Below are positions 1 through 6,463 of a stretch of 8,891 nucleotides of DNA, one piece after another. Origin of the DNA: Bacteroidota bacterium. Lineage in GTDB: Bacteria > Bacteroidota > Bacteroidia > Bacteroidales > SZUA-534. Below the pieces are notes generated by a model. The model was given only the letters and a program-made list of their open reading frames with translations, was not told where the DNA came from and did no database searches. Position 1 is the stretch's first letter. Each line of letters begins with the position of its first letter. The position numbers and the translations under genes are program-made. The DNA is taken from assembly GCA_020047835.1 (NCBI GenBank), contig JAIFNJ010000189.1:1-8891 (forward strand), given 5' to 3'.

Positions 1-2056
1 GAACGGCAGATATTAAAAACAGGATGAGTATTTTACTATTCAAATAGCTGAACCGGCTTAAATTAAGAAATGTTTCCCTTTTTAAAAGTTGCCGGTCGCG
101 GATTATTTCCTCCGCACTTACCGTTAATCCAATAAATATGGCTACTACAACAGCCATGAATAAATATATGGGCACATTTTCATTGGCACTGAAAAAATAT
201 TCTTTTGGATTTTCAGGGGTTCCTTGAATGTATTTGGTGAAGTAAGCAAGAATAAGCGCCAGCAGTGGTGCTTCTAGAAAATTAATAAGCATATACTGCT
301 TGTTCGATAATTTGGATAAAATATTCCGAATGGAAAAAATTTGGAACTGTTTTAATACACCGGGAATGGCAAAGTTATTTTTAGGAAGTGCCCTTTTTTC
401 TGTGTCAATCGGATTCTTATTTTCAATGTGTATTTGGTACAATTCAGCCCATTCTTCCGGTGATGTTTTTCGTTTGCGGGTAACACGGCCGTATTCATCT
501 ACTATCTTGGCTTCCAGCACCTGCAAAACTTGTTCGGGATTAATATTTCCGCAATGATAACATTCCGATTCTGTTGCATTTACGTGACTGCTCATGGTTT
601 TAAAATACACCACCGAATCAACCGGATTCCCATAATAAACCAAATAGCCGCCTTTGTCCATAATAAGGAGCTTGTCGAACATTTTAAAAATATCCGACGA
701 TGGCTGGTGAATGTTTACAATAACTAACTTTCCTTTTAGGGTAATTTCCTTAAGCAAATCCATCACCATTTCTGAGTCCATCGATGAAAGACCTGAGGTT
801 GGCTCGTCAACAAACATTACCAGAGGTTCGCGGATGAGTTCCAGTGCAATATTCAACCGTTTTCGTTGTCCACCACTAATAGTTTTATTCAGTGGGTTGC
901 CAACTACCAGATGGCTCGATGCAATGAGGTCTAAATCTTCAAGAATTTTATTAACGGCTTTGGCAATTTCTTCTTCGTCGAAATCTTTAAAACACAATTT
1001 GGCACTGTAATACAGGTTTTGATACACCGTTAATTCTTCAATCAGCAAATCATCCTGAGGTACAAACCCAATTACCCCTTCCAGACGATGTTTATCTTCA
1101 TGGATATCAATACCATTAATAAATATGTTACCACTTTGAGGTCTTAAATTTCCATTCAGGACATTGAGCAAGGTCGATTTTCCAACGCCGCTGCCACCCA
1201 TAATGCCTATCAATTCACCGCCATGCTCACTAAAAGTGAATTTATGAATTCCATTGGGACTGTTTTTAAATCGGAATTCCACTTCTTTGGCAGTAAAAAC
1301 TACTTTTTGGTCAAGGCGCGAATCAATGAATTTTGATACAATATCGCTGTAATAGATAGAACCAATTTTTGAACTTCGGATGGCCGAACCTTTGGGAAGC
1401 ATATAGGTGCGGTTCAGCATGATGATGTGTCCGTTCAAATAAAGATCGGTCTCGCCGACAAAGCGGAACGCATACATATTAATTGACGGTAAATTTAAAA
1501 CCAAAATGCGACCTTCAAGTTGTTTGAATTGAATGTGTTTAAAACCGGGCAATGGGGCATCTTCATTCGAATCCAGAATTAACATGTTCTCCTTGTAAGG
1601 CACTTTTTCCAAGGAACCTTCCAGTGAAAAGGCATAACTGTTGTTATATTCATCTTCTGGAATGTTGAAAACATCAGACACTGTTTTTACAAAATCAAGT
1701 TCCTTTTCAGTGATTTCTTCACCAAAACTAATAAACTCCAATAATTGTAGAACCACAAGAATTTTTTGTTCTTGTTGCAGCTCTTCATTTATTTGTTGAC
1801 AGATGCGAAGTACCTTAACCGAATTCGATGAAGTCCTTTTTCTCACCTGAGTGCCATCTTTATCAGTTATATTGCCTTGATGGATGGTTATATATTCATC
1901 AAATAGCTCCAGGTACTCTTTTACCTGCACCATGCTTAATTGAAGTTTCAAATAGGATTCTACAATTGAACGCGATTTATCGGAGACTCCGTCTTTGTTA
2001 ACATGGGCAATGATAGCAAACAGTTGCATCAGGGCTTTTAAAATTGATTCGCTCAT
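1..2056 (-). CDS. ABCG-like ABC transporter, ATPase fused to permease, with TerB-like N-terminus (3' end cut by window)
   Basis: The frame is open from the ATG at 2056 to the window edge, giving 685 residues with the C-terminus missing. Residues 1-150 are helical and acidic and resemble TerB-like domains (motif LLEFISFGEEIT followed by ELDFVKTV). Residues about 167-245 are beta-rich and may be an FHA-like or related sensory domain. The nucleotide-binding domain is complete: Walker A GGSGVGKST at 287-295, Q-loop Gln334, signature SGGQRKR from 394, Walker B ending in Asp417-Glu418 (VDEPTSGL), and H-loop His450 in NIHQPSSD. This pattern is typical of the ABCG/White group. A linker carries a Cys499-x2-Cys502 pair before NPEQV. 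Hydrophobic segments at about 589-610, 630-648 and 674-685 begin the membrane domain. The protein is therefore probably an inner-membrane half-transporter; the substrate is unknown. The start is chosen because the ATG at 2063 is out of frame. It is divergent from folK. Confidence 0.88.
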   Translation of the reverse strand, partial: MSESILKALMQLFAIIAHVNKDGVSDKSRSIVESYLKLQLSMVQVKEYLELFDEYITIHQGNITDKDGTQVRKRTSSNSVKVLRICQQINEELQQEQKILVVLQLLEFISFGEEITEKELDFVKTVSDVFNIPEDEYNNSYAFSLEGSLEKVPYKENMLILDSNEDAPLPGFKHIQFKQLEGRILVLNLPSINMYAFRFVGETDLYLNGHIIMLNRTYMLPKGSAIRSSKIGSIYYSDIVSKFIDSRLDQKVVFTAKEVEFRFKNSPNGIHKFTFSEHGGELIGIMGGSGVGKSTLLNVLNGNLRPQSGNIFINGIDIHEDKHRLEGVIGFVPQDDLLIEELTVYQNLYYSAKLCFKDFDEEEIAKAVNKILEDLDLIASSHLVVGNPLNKTISGGQRKRLNIALELIREPLVMFVDEPTSGLSSMDSEMVMDLLKEITLKGKLVIVNIHQPSSDIFKMFDKLLIMDKGGYLVYYGNPVDSVVYFKTMSSHVNATESECYHCGNINPEQVLQVLEAKIVDEYGRVTRKRKTSPEEWAELYQIHIENKNPIDTEKRALPKNNFAIPGVLKQFQIFSIRNILSKLSNKQYMLINFLEAPLLALILAYFTKYIQGTPENPKEYFFSANENVPIYLFMAVVVAIFIGLTVSAEEIIRDRQLLKRETFLNLSRFSYLNSKILILFLISAV

Positions 2057-2120
2057 AATTCATGTGGGTTTAAAACACTAAAATAGTAAAAATTATAATG
2101 CGAATTGCTGCCGCTCGTTG

Positions 2121-2154
2121 TTTGTGGCTGGTATTTATAAATATTTTATCTTTA
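2121..2154 (+). promoter_or_regulatory. Candidate Bacteroidota-type promoter for folK
   Basis: TTTG at 2121-2124 and TATCTTTA at 2147-2154 resemble the Bacteroidota -33 (TTTG) and -7 (TAnnTTTG) elements. The -7 box has one mismatch, and the 22-bp spacing is slightly long. If real, transcription would begin around 2160, just upstream of the ATG at 2172. That would leave the in-frame ATGs at 2118 and 2154 outside the message. This is a by-eye match only, in an AT-rich region where such matches arise by chance. Confidence 0.3.
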
Positions 2155-2171
2155 TGCTTACAAATAGTGAC

Positions 2172-2669
2172 ATGGAAAAGACAGGAATATTTTTAGGAAT
2201 AGGCGGTAACCAAGGATTGCGATGGAATTATTTGAAGTCATGCAAAGAATTGATCGAACAATATGATATTATAGTTATTAGAGTCTCATCGGTTTATGAA
2301 ACTCCGGCTTGGGGTTTCAAAAGTGATACTCCCTTCCTGAATCAAGTAATTCAGGTTCAAACTAAAATGGAACCTTGGGAATTATTGAAGGTATTGCATC
2401 AAATTGAAGAAAAATTGGGACGCGTGCGTTCTGAATCACAATATTCATCAAGAACTGTTGATATTGATTTATTGTTTTACCATCAATTAATTTTAAATAC
2501 TGCGCTTATTCAAGTGCCCCATCCCCGAATTCAACTCCGTAAATTTGTGTTAGAACCTATGGCTGAATTGGCTCCTGATTTTGTTCACCCCATCCTTCAC
2601 CAAACCATTTTGGAACTCAGTATACGATGCACTGATCCATCAATTTGTAAGGTTGTTGTGGAAATCTAG
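2172..2669 (+). CDS. folK: 2-amino-4-hydroxy-6-hydroxymethyldihydropteridine pyrophosphokinase (HPPK)
   Basis: This enzyme transfers pyrophosphate from ATP to 6-hydroxymethyl-7,8-dihydropterin, the step before dihydropteroate synthase in folate synthesis; it is cytosolic. From the ATG at 2172 the protein has 165 residues, close to the usual size of about 160. Visible family motifs are FLGIGGNQG (7-15), SSVYETPAWG (39-48), FLNQVI (55-60), and the hallmark GRVR...SSRTVDIDLL (83-101), with Arg84, Arg94 and the Mg-binding aspartates Asp97 and Asp99. PHPR at 116-119 and VLEPMAELAP follow. In-frame ATGs at 2118 and 2154 would add 18 or 6 residues. I prefer 2172 because the conserved first strand (TGIFLGIGGN) starts right there and a promoter-like -7 box overlaps 2154. 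It stands alone, with no other folate gene visible. It is divergent from the ABC gene and convergent with upp. Confidence 0.93.
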   Translation: MEKTGIFLGIGGNQGLRWNYLKSCKELIEQYDIIVIRVSSVYETPAWGFKSDTPFLNQVIQVQTKMEPWELLKVLHQIEEKLGRVRSESQYSSRTVDIDLLFYHQLILNTALIQVPHPRIQLRKFVLEPMAELAPDFVHPILHQTILELSIRCTDPSICKVVVEI

Positions 2670-2770
2670 TAGGTATTTTGAAATGAATTATGCAGGGAAA
2701 GTAAAATTTGAATTCAATGGCTAAGTGAGCTCTAATATGGGATTGAGATAACCAGTTTTTGTTGAATTAA

Positions 2771-3421
2771 TTATTCTTTATTTCCATAGGCTAAATCTCC
2801 GGCATCTCCTAAGCCCGGAACAATGTAGGATTTTACTGTAAGCTCTGCATCAATGGCGCCGGTCCACAAGGTAATTTTATTGCCTCCTAAATGTTTCTGC
2901 ATGTATTCAATGCCTTCTTTACTGGCAATTACTGAAACAATGTGCGTGTGTTTTGGGGTCCCTTTTTGAAGTAACGCTTTGTAAGCCAATACCATGGAAG
3001 CACCGGTTGCCAGCATTGGATCAACTAATATCACATTCTTATCTTGCATTGAAGGACCTGAAATATGCTCAAATTTTATTTGAAATGCTCCATCTTTGCC
3101 ATATTTGCGATAAGCAGAAATGAATGAGTTTTCAGCTTTGTCAAAATAATTTAAAAATCCGGTATGCATGGGTAACCCCGCACGCATGATGCTTGAAATA
3201 ACAGGTTGGCTTGTAAGAATGGGAACTTCGGCAATTCCAAGTGGTGTTTGAACTTCAATTTTATGATATTCGAGTTTTTTGCTGATTTCATAGGCAAAAA
3301 TTTCACCCATACGCTCCAGGTTTTTACGGAAACGCATGCTGTCTAATTGAACAACCTGATCTCTGATTTCAGATAAGTATTGGTTGAATAGTGAGTTGTT
3401 TTCGCCCAGATTGATCACCAT
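2771..3421 (-). CDS. upp: Uracil phosphoribosyltransferase
   Basis: The enzyme makes UMP from uracil and PRPP in pyrimidine salvage; it is cytosolic. The chosen ATG at 3421 gives 216 residues, near the family norm of about 208-216. Visible motifs are RFRKNLERMGE (30-40), the IMRAGLPM loop (78-85), the PRPP-binding motif VILVDPMLATGAS (130-142) and the C-terminal uracil-binding segment VPGLGDAGDLAYG (201-213). An in-frame ATG at 3457 would add 12 residues, but the MVINLGENNSLFNQYLSEIRD beginning is what is expected of Bacteroidota members, so the later start is preferred. The gene appears to be monocistronic: folK converges from one side and a 356-bp non-coding gap lies upstream. I found no obvious promoter box or Shine-Dalgarno sequence. 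Confidence 0.94.
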   Translation of the reverse strand: MVINLGENNSLFNQYLSEIRDQVVQLDSMRFRKNLERMGEIFAYEISKKLEYHKIEVQTPLGIAEVPILTSQPVISSIMRAGLPMHTGFLNYFDKAENSFISAYRKYGKDGAFQIKFEHISGPSMQDKNVILVDPMLATGASMVLAYKALLQKGTPKHTHIVSVIASKEGIEYMQKHLGGNKITLWTGAIDAELTVKSYIVPGLGDAGDLAYGNKE

Positions 3422-3777
3422 GTTACTTGCCCTATTAAAGTTTAGGTAAAAATGCAAAAAAAATATGTATTATCAGCAGCATATCCTGCTAAAAACGTTC
3501 AATTTGTCGAGGAGCTGTTATTTTTGTTTTGATTTGTGTTTTTGTATGAATAGATCAATGACCGGGTAATTTATCTTTTATTGGTATTTTGCTTGATTTA
3601 AATTTTAGTTTAATAAATTTGGAGCGTGAATTCAATAACTGTTTATTTGTTCTGAATTTGTCAAATGCCTTTTTGTTTAATTTTAATAAAGGAAAAAGAT
3701 AGACTATTAATAAAACCAGATAAACTAAAATTCAACAAATCAATAGTGATAAGTTAACTAACAATAAATTAATACTT
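3422..3777. other. Non-coding AT-rich intergenic region between divergent upp and the lipoprotein gene
   Basis: This 356-bp stretch separates two divergently transcribed genes, so both promoters should lie here. It is very AT-rich with stop codons in all frames, and I see no credible small ORF. The only structure noted is a weak 5-bp inverted repeat, AGCAG/CTGCT at 3475-3479 and 3486-3490, on the upp side. TTTG occurs several times (for example 3618-3621), but I could not pair any copy with a well-spaced TAnnTTTG box. No tRNA or riboswitch-like conserved core was recognised. Confidence 0.6.
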
Positions 3778-4476
3778 ATGAAGACTAATTTTTTAATTGC
3801 AATAACTGTTGGAATATTATTGGGTGCTGGATGCAACTCAAAAAGTGAAAAAAAAGAAGCAGTTGCTGATGGCAACCACAAAGTTACCGTTACGGAAGTG
3901 CTTCAAGCCAATGAATATACTTATTTAAGTGTTTCCGAAGAAGGAAATAATTATTGGATTGCCGTTCCCAAAATGGATGCTGCTATGGGCGATGAGTTGT
4001 TTTATACCAATTTTATGGAGATGAAGCAATTTCCAAGCAAAGATCTGAATCGGGTTTTTGAATCGGTGTTGTTTGTTTCGGATATTAGCAAGGAACGTAT
4101 TGTAGCTCAGGCACCGGTTATGGGAAAAAGTATGGGTAAACCAGCCCTTGAGAAAAAGGCCATTACCGTGGAAAAGGTTTCAGGTGGGATTACCATTGGT
4201 GAATTATTTGGAAACAAAGAAAAATACAGTGGTAAAAAAGTCTCCATAAAAGGCCAGGTGGTTAAAGTAAACTATGGTATCATGGATAAAAACTGGTTTC
4301 ATATTCAGGATGGTACAGATAGTAATGGTAGTTATGATTTGACCATCACATCTACTGAAGAGGATGTTGAAATAGGTGACCAATTTGTTTTTGAAGGAAT
4401 TGTAGTTTTGGATAAAGATTTTGGAGCCGGTTATTCTTATGATGTTATAATGGAAAACGCTACGGTGTTGCGTTAA
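3778..4476 (+). CDS. Predicted lipoprotein with NrfJ-like N-terminal half and OB-fold-like C-terminal domain
   Basis: The 232-residue product starts with a lipoprotein signal: Lys2, a hydrophobic stretch 5-17 and Cys19 as the acylation site (GAGC, with Gly rather than Leu at -3). Residues 34-103 form a beta-rich module (TYLSVSEEGNNYWIAVP, then GDELFYTNFMEMKQF and LNRVFESVLFV) that resembles NrfJ-type small periplasmic proteins. A linker leads to residues 139-232 (TIGELFGNKEKYSGKKVSIK, then WFHIQDGT and GDQFVFEGIVVLDKDFG), which look like an OB-fold of the nucleic-acid-binding superfamily. In exported proteins this fold usually binds other ligands. The function is unknown; envelope location is inferred from the signal. 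The ATG at 3778 fits because the signal peptide starts there. The gene is monocistronic and followed by a strong terminator. Family assignment is by pattern memory only. Confidence 0.82.
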   Translation: MKTNFLIAITVGILLGAGCNSKSEKKEAVADGNHKVTVTEVLQANEYTYLSVSEEGNNYWIAVPKMDAAMGDELFYTNFMEMKQFPSKDLNRVFESVLFVSDISKERIVAQAPVMGKSMGKPALEKKAITVEKVSGGITIGELFGNKEKYSGKKVSIKGQVVKVNYGIMDKNWFHIQDGTDSNGSYDLTITSTEEDVEIGDQFVFEGIVVLDKDFGAGYSYDVIMENATVLR

Positions 4477-4496
4477 TTCACATAAAATACTTAAAG

Positions 4497-4522
4497 AGGC
4501 AGCCGAATAAGCTGCCTTTTTT
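4497..4522 (+). terminator. Rho-independent terminator after the lipoprotein gene, possibly bidirectional
   Basis: A perfect 7-bp stem AGGCAGC (4497-4503) / GCTGCCT (4511-4517) with a 7-nt loop is followed by a T-run (4518-4522). A and G residues just before the stem (4493-4496) can pair with the Ts and extend it. It lies 20 bp after the stop of the plus-strand gene and 49 bp beyond the stop of the convergent minus-strand gene. On the minus strand the tail is only TCTTT, so termination in that direction would be weaker. Confidence 0.88.
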
Positions 4523-4571
4523 GTTTGCTATAAGTTTTTGAAAAATTTTGTACTATTATGCAGTGTCATAT

Positions 4572-4955
4572 TTAGAGCGAACTAAAATACCTACGGGTGA
4601 GGACTTTTTTTAATTCACGTTCAATAATTTGATGGGCAATTACTTCCACAATATTAAATTCTGGAATCTCCTGATGGGTTTTTTCCAAGGCTTGGTTGCT
4701 GATATCTACCTGGTATAAGATGGAGTAAAGGCGGCCGGCATCCCGCACAATCAGGAGATCAACCTGTTGGGTCAATTGGTTATGTAATTCCTCATAAGCC
4801 TGATTAATATTTCCTGAAAAGGTGATTTCTAGTCCAAACATACCAAAGTCCTTCATTATTTGTTGAATGGTGGCAAGAATAATTTCCTCTTTATCCAAAT
4901 ACTGATCAATATTGTTTTTATGTATGTCCGGTAAGTTCATAAGCCTATTTGACAT
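4572..4955 (-). CDS. Hypothetical protein, about 122-127 aa
   Basis: I do not recognise this family. The product is a small soluble protein with no signal peptide or membrane segment. Residues about 10-38 look helical (NNIDQYLDKEEIILATIQQI). A central part at about 62-84 contains a hydrophobic strand and turn (VDLLIVRDAGRLYSILYQVD). The C-terminal 30 residues look like a basic amphipathic helix (IAHQIIERELKKVLTRRY). Two starts are possible: ATG 4955 overlaps the upstream hydrolase gene by 11 bp, while ATG 4940 lies 4 bp after its stop and gives 122 residues. Either way the two genes are tightly coupled and probably translated from one message. It is the last gene of the minus-strand cluster, ending 49 bp from the terminator stem. 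The frame is likely real because of this packing, but the function cannot be assigned. Confidence 0.72.
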   Translation of the reverse strand: MSNRLMNLPDIHKNNIDQYLDKEEIILATIQQIMKDFGMFGLEITFSGNINQAYEELHNQLTQQVDLLIVRDAGRLYSILYQVDISNQALEKTHQEIPEFNIVEVIAHQIIERELKKVLTRRYFSSL

Positions 4956-5556
4956 GAAGTTTTAACAGTTCATGACCTTCAATTTTAGCTATCAATTCAT
5001 CGCCAATTTTTACAGGGCCAACGCCTGCGGGAGTTCCTGTAAATAGTAAATCTCCAATTTTCAAGGTGAAGAATTTTGAAACATGCGCTATGATGGCGTC
5101 GAATGAAAAAATCATGTCTTTTGAATTGCCATTTTGTACCAATTCACCATTTTTTTCCAAGGTGAATGCTATGTTTTGAACATCGGCAAAAATTTCTTTT
5201 GATAGAAACTTTCCAATTGGGGCGGCTCCGTCGAACCCTTTCGATTTTTCCCAAGGCAATCCTTTTTTCTTTAATTCATTCTGCAAATCGCGAGCGGTAA
5301 AGTCAATACCAATGCCTATTTCATCATAATACCGGTGGGCGAATTTCTCTGAAATGTTTTTCCCCAAACGATTGATTTTAAGCACCAACTCCACTTCGTA
5401 ATGCACATCGTTCGAAAAATCGGGATAAAAAAAAGGTTGATTTTTTTTAATCAGGGCCGTTTCAGGCATTAAAAAAATGACGGGTTCTTCAGGTACCGGG
5501 TTGTTTAACTCCTTGGCATGTTCCAAATAGTTCCGTCCAATGGCTAGTATTTTCAT
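4945..5556 (-). CDS. Fumarylacetoacetate hydrolase (FAH) family protein, FAHD1-like
   Basis: The family is metal-dependent and cleaves or decarboxylates beta-diketo or oxo acids; members include acylpyruvases, oxaloacetate decarboxylases and fumarylpyruvate hydrolases. From the ATG at 5556 the protein has 203 residues, the size of the compact single-domain FAHD1 type. Visible are KILAIGRNYLEHAKEL (2-17), the metal ligands Glu54 and Glu56 in HYEVELVLK, Asp85 in GIGIDFTARDLQ, the WEKSKGFDGAAPIG segment (102-115), and TGTPAGVGPVKIGDEL near the C-terminus (173-188). An in-frame ATG at 5610 would add 18 residues, but those bases form a GC-rich inverted repeat and the typical start MKILAIGRNY fits 5556. 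No aromatic or sugar degradation genes flank it, so the substrate cannot be narrowed; metabolite clean-up is a possible role. It lies 89 bp after the exonuclease gene and abuts the hypothetical gene. Confidence 0.9.
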   Translation of the reverse strand: MKILAIGRNYLEHAKELNNPVPEEPVIFLMPETALIKKNQPFFYPDFSNDVHYEVELVLKINRLGKNISEKFAHRYYDEIGIGIDFTARDLQNELKKKGLPWEKSKGFDGAAPIGKFLSKEIFADVQNIAFTLEKNGELVQNGNSKDMIFSFDAIIAHVSKFFTLKIGDLLFTGTPAGVGPVKIGDELIAKIEGHELLKLHVK

Positions 5557-5593
5557 GATAAATGGATTTGTTTCTTTGTTTACAATTTCTGGA

Positions 5594-5610
5594 TTGGGGT
5601 TTGGCCCCAA
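5594..5610. repeat. GC-rich perfect inverted repeat in the exonuclease-hydrolase gap
   Basis: TTGGGG (5594-5599) and CCCCAA (5605-5610) pair perfectly around a 5-nt loop. The element lies 37-54 nt upstream of the hydrolase start and stands out in an AT-rich spacer. It has no T-run on either side, so it is not a standard terminator. It could be an mRNA hairpin for processing or stability, an operator, or chance. Confidence 0.45.
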
Positions 5611-5645
5611 CTTTGAAGATTGTTAAGGTATAAAAGCATGAAATT

Positions 5646-6452
5646 CTATTTTTTCATTCCCCTTAATTTTATCTGGGTCAGCACTTTTTTTGTGTCTAAA
5701 GGGAATTCGTTGTTCAGCATCCATCCGTAATAGCCCTGGTCCTTTTCAAAAACCTGTTCCACCCCAACTCCTTTGTATTTGCCAAAATTGAATACTTCAA
5801 CGCCTTTTTCGTTAAGGATTATACGGCCGGCAAAATCAACATTTTGGTTGTGCGACGAAAATACCGAAAGCGCTTCCACATCATTAACAATAGGTTTGGA
5901 TAGATTTCCATCAGCATCTTCAAAATCAGCATCCTTATACATATCCAATTGGGCTTTCAATACCTCGAAAGTAGCTTTGGTATCGGCGGCAGAACCATGG
6001 GCACCAACCAAATCTTTGCCACAATAAAATTTATAAGCGGCGGTTAAGGTGCGGCGTTCCATTTTGTGGAATATCACTTGAACATCAATAAACTTGCGTT
6101 TCCTAAAATCAAAATCAATATCTGCCCGCAGGAATTCTTCTGCCAATAAGGGAATATCAAATTTATTGGAATTGAATCCCCCTAAGTCAGCTCCTTCAAG
6201 TATTTTGGAGAGTGTTTTGGCATATTCTTTAAAAACAGGCATATCTTTTACATCCTCATCGGTAATTCCATGTATGGCGGTGGTTTTTTCGGGAATGTGC
6301 ATTTCGGGGTTTATCCGCTGGGTTTTTTGTTCCTCACTTCCATCGGGAAATACCTTGAGGTACGAAATTTCAACAATCCGGTCGGTAACCACATTGATGC
6401 CGGTAGTTTCTAGGTCAAAAAATACGATAGGTTTTTTTAGGTTAAGGTTCAT
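5646..6452 (-). CDS. DEDDh 3'-5' exonuclease (DnaQ-like) with an extra C-terminal domain
   Basis: The N-terminal domain (about 1-170) is a DnaQ/RNase T-type exonuclease. Exo I is FFDLETTG with Asp13 and Glu15; Exo II is GFNSNKFDIPLL with Asp99; Exo III is of the epsilon type, AHGSAADTKAT with His152 and Asp157. All five catalytic residues of the DEDDh set are present, so it should be active on nucleic-acid 3' ends with two metal ions. HGIT at 61-64 is the usual conserved motif. After a linker (about 175-218), residues 220-268 form a second small module (FNFGKYKG, then YYGWMLNNEFPLDTK) resembling DUF3820-like C-terminal domains found on some exonucleases. It is not a polymerase fusion, and nothing shows that it is the replicative proofreading subunit; repair or nucleic-acid turnover is as likely. 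It starts 11 bp after the stop of the TPR/PD40 gene, so the two are probably co-transcribed. Confidence 0.92.
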   Translation of the reverse strand: MNLNLKKPIVFFDLETTGINVVTDRIVEISYLKVFPDGSEEQKTQRINPEMHIPEKTTAIHGITDEDVKDMPVFKEYAKTLSKILEGADLGGFNSNKFDIPLLAEEFLRADIDFDFRKRKFIDVQVIFHKMERRTLTAAYKFYCGKDLVGAHGSAADTKATFEVLKAQLDMYKDADFEDADGNLSKPIVNDVEALSVFSSHNQNVDFAGRIILNEKGVEVFNFGKYKGVGVEQVFEKDQGYYGWMLNNEFPLDTKKVLTQIKLRGMKK

Positions 6453-6463
6453 TCCGCAGGGTG

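Noticed and set aside
300..1010. Three plus-strand open frames (300-557, 530-727, 711-1010)
   Set aside because: They lie antisense inside the ABC transporter gene, overlap one another and show no domain signal. The minus-strand frame carries all the ABC motifs.
2708..2717. Palindrome TTGAATTCAA in the folK-upp gap
   Set aside because: A 10-bp palindrome in AT-rich DNA is expected by chance. It has no loop or T-run to act as a terminator, and no partner copy was seen.
3475..3490. Small inverted repeat AGCAG/CTGCT upstream of upp
   Set aside because: The 5-bp stem with a 6-nt loop is too weak to call an attenuator. Nothing resembling a pyrimidine-responsive leader was found.
5557..5610. N-terminal extension of the FAH-family protein from the ATG at 5610
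   Set aside because: The extra 18 codons cover a GC-rich inverted repeat and give an unconserved Pro/Asn-rich stretch, whereas family members begin near MKILAIGRNY.
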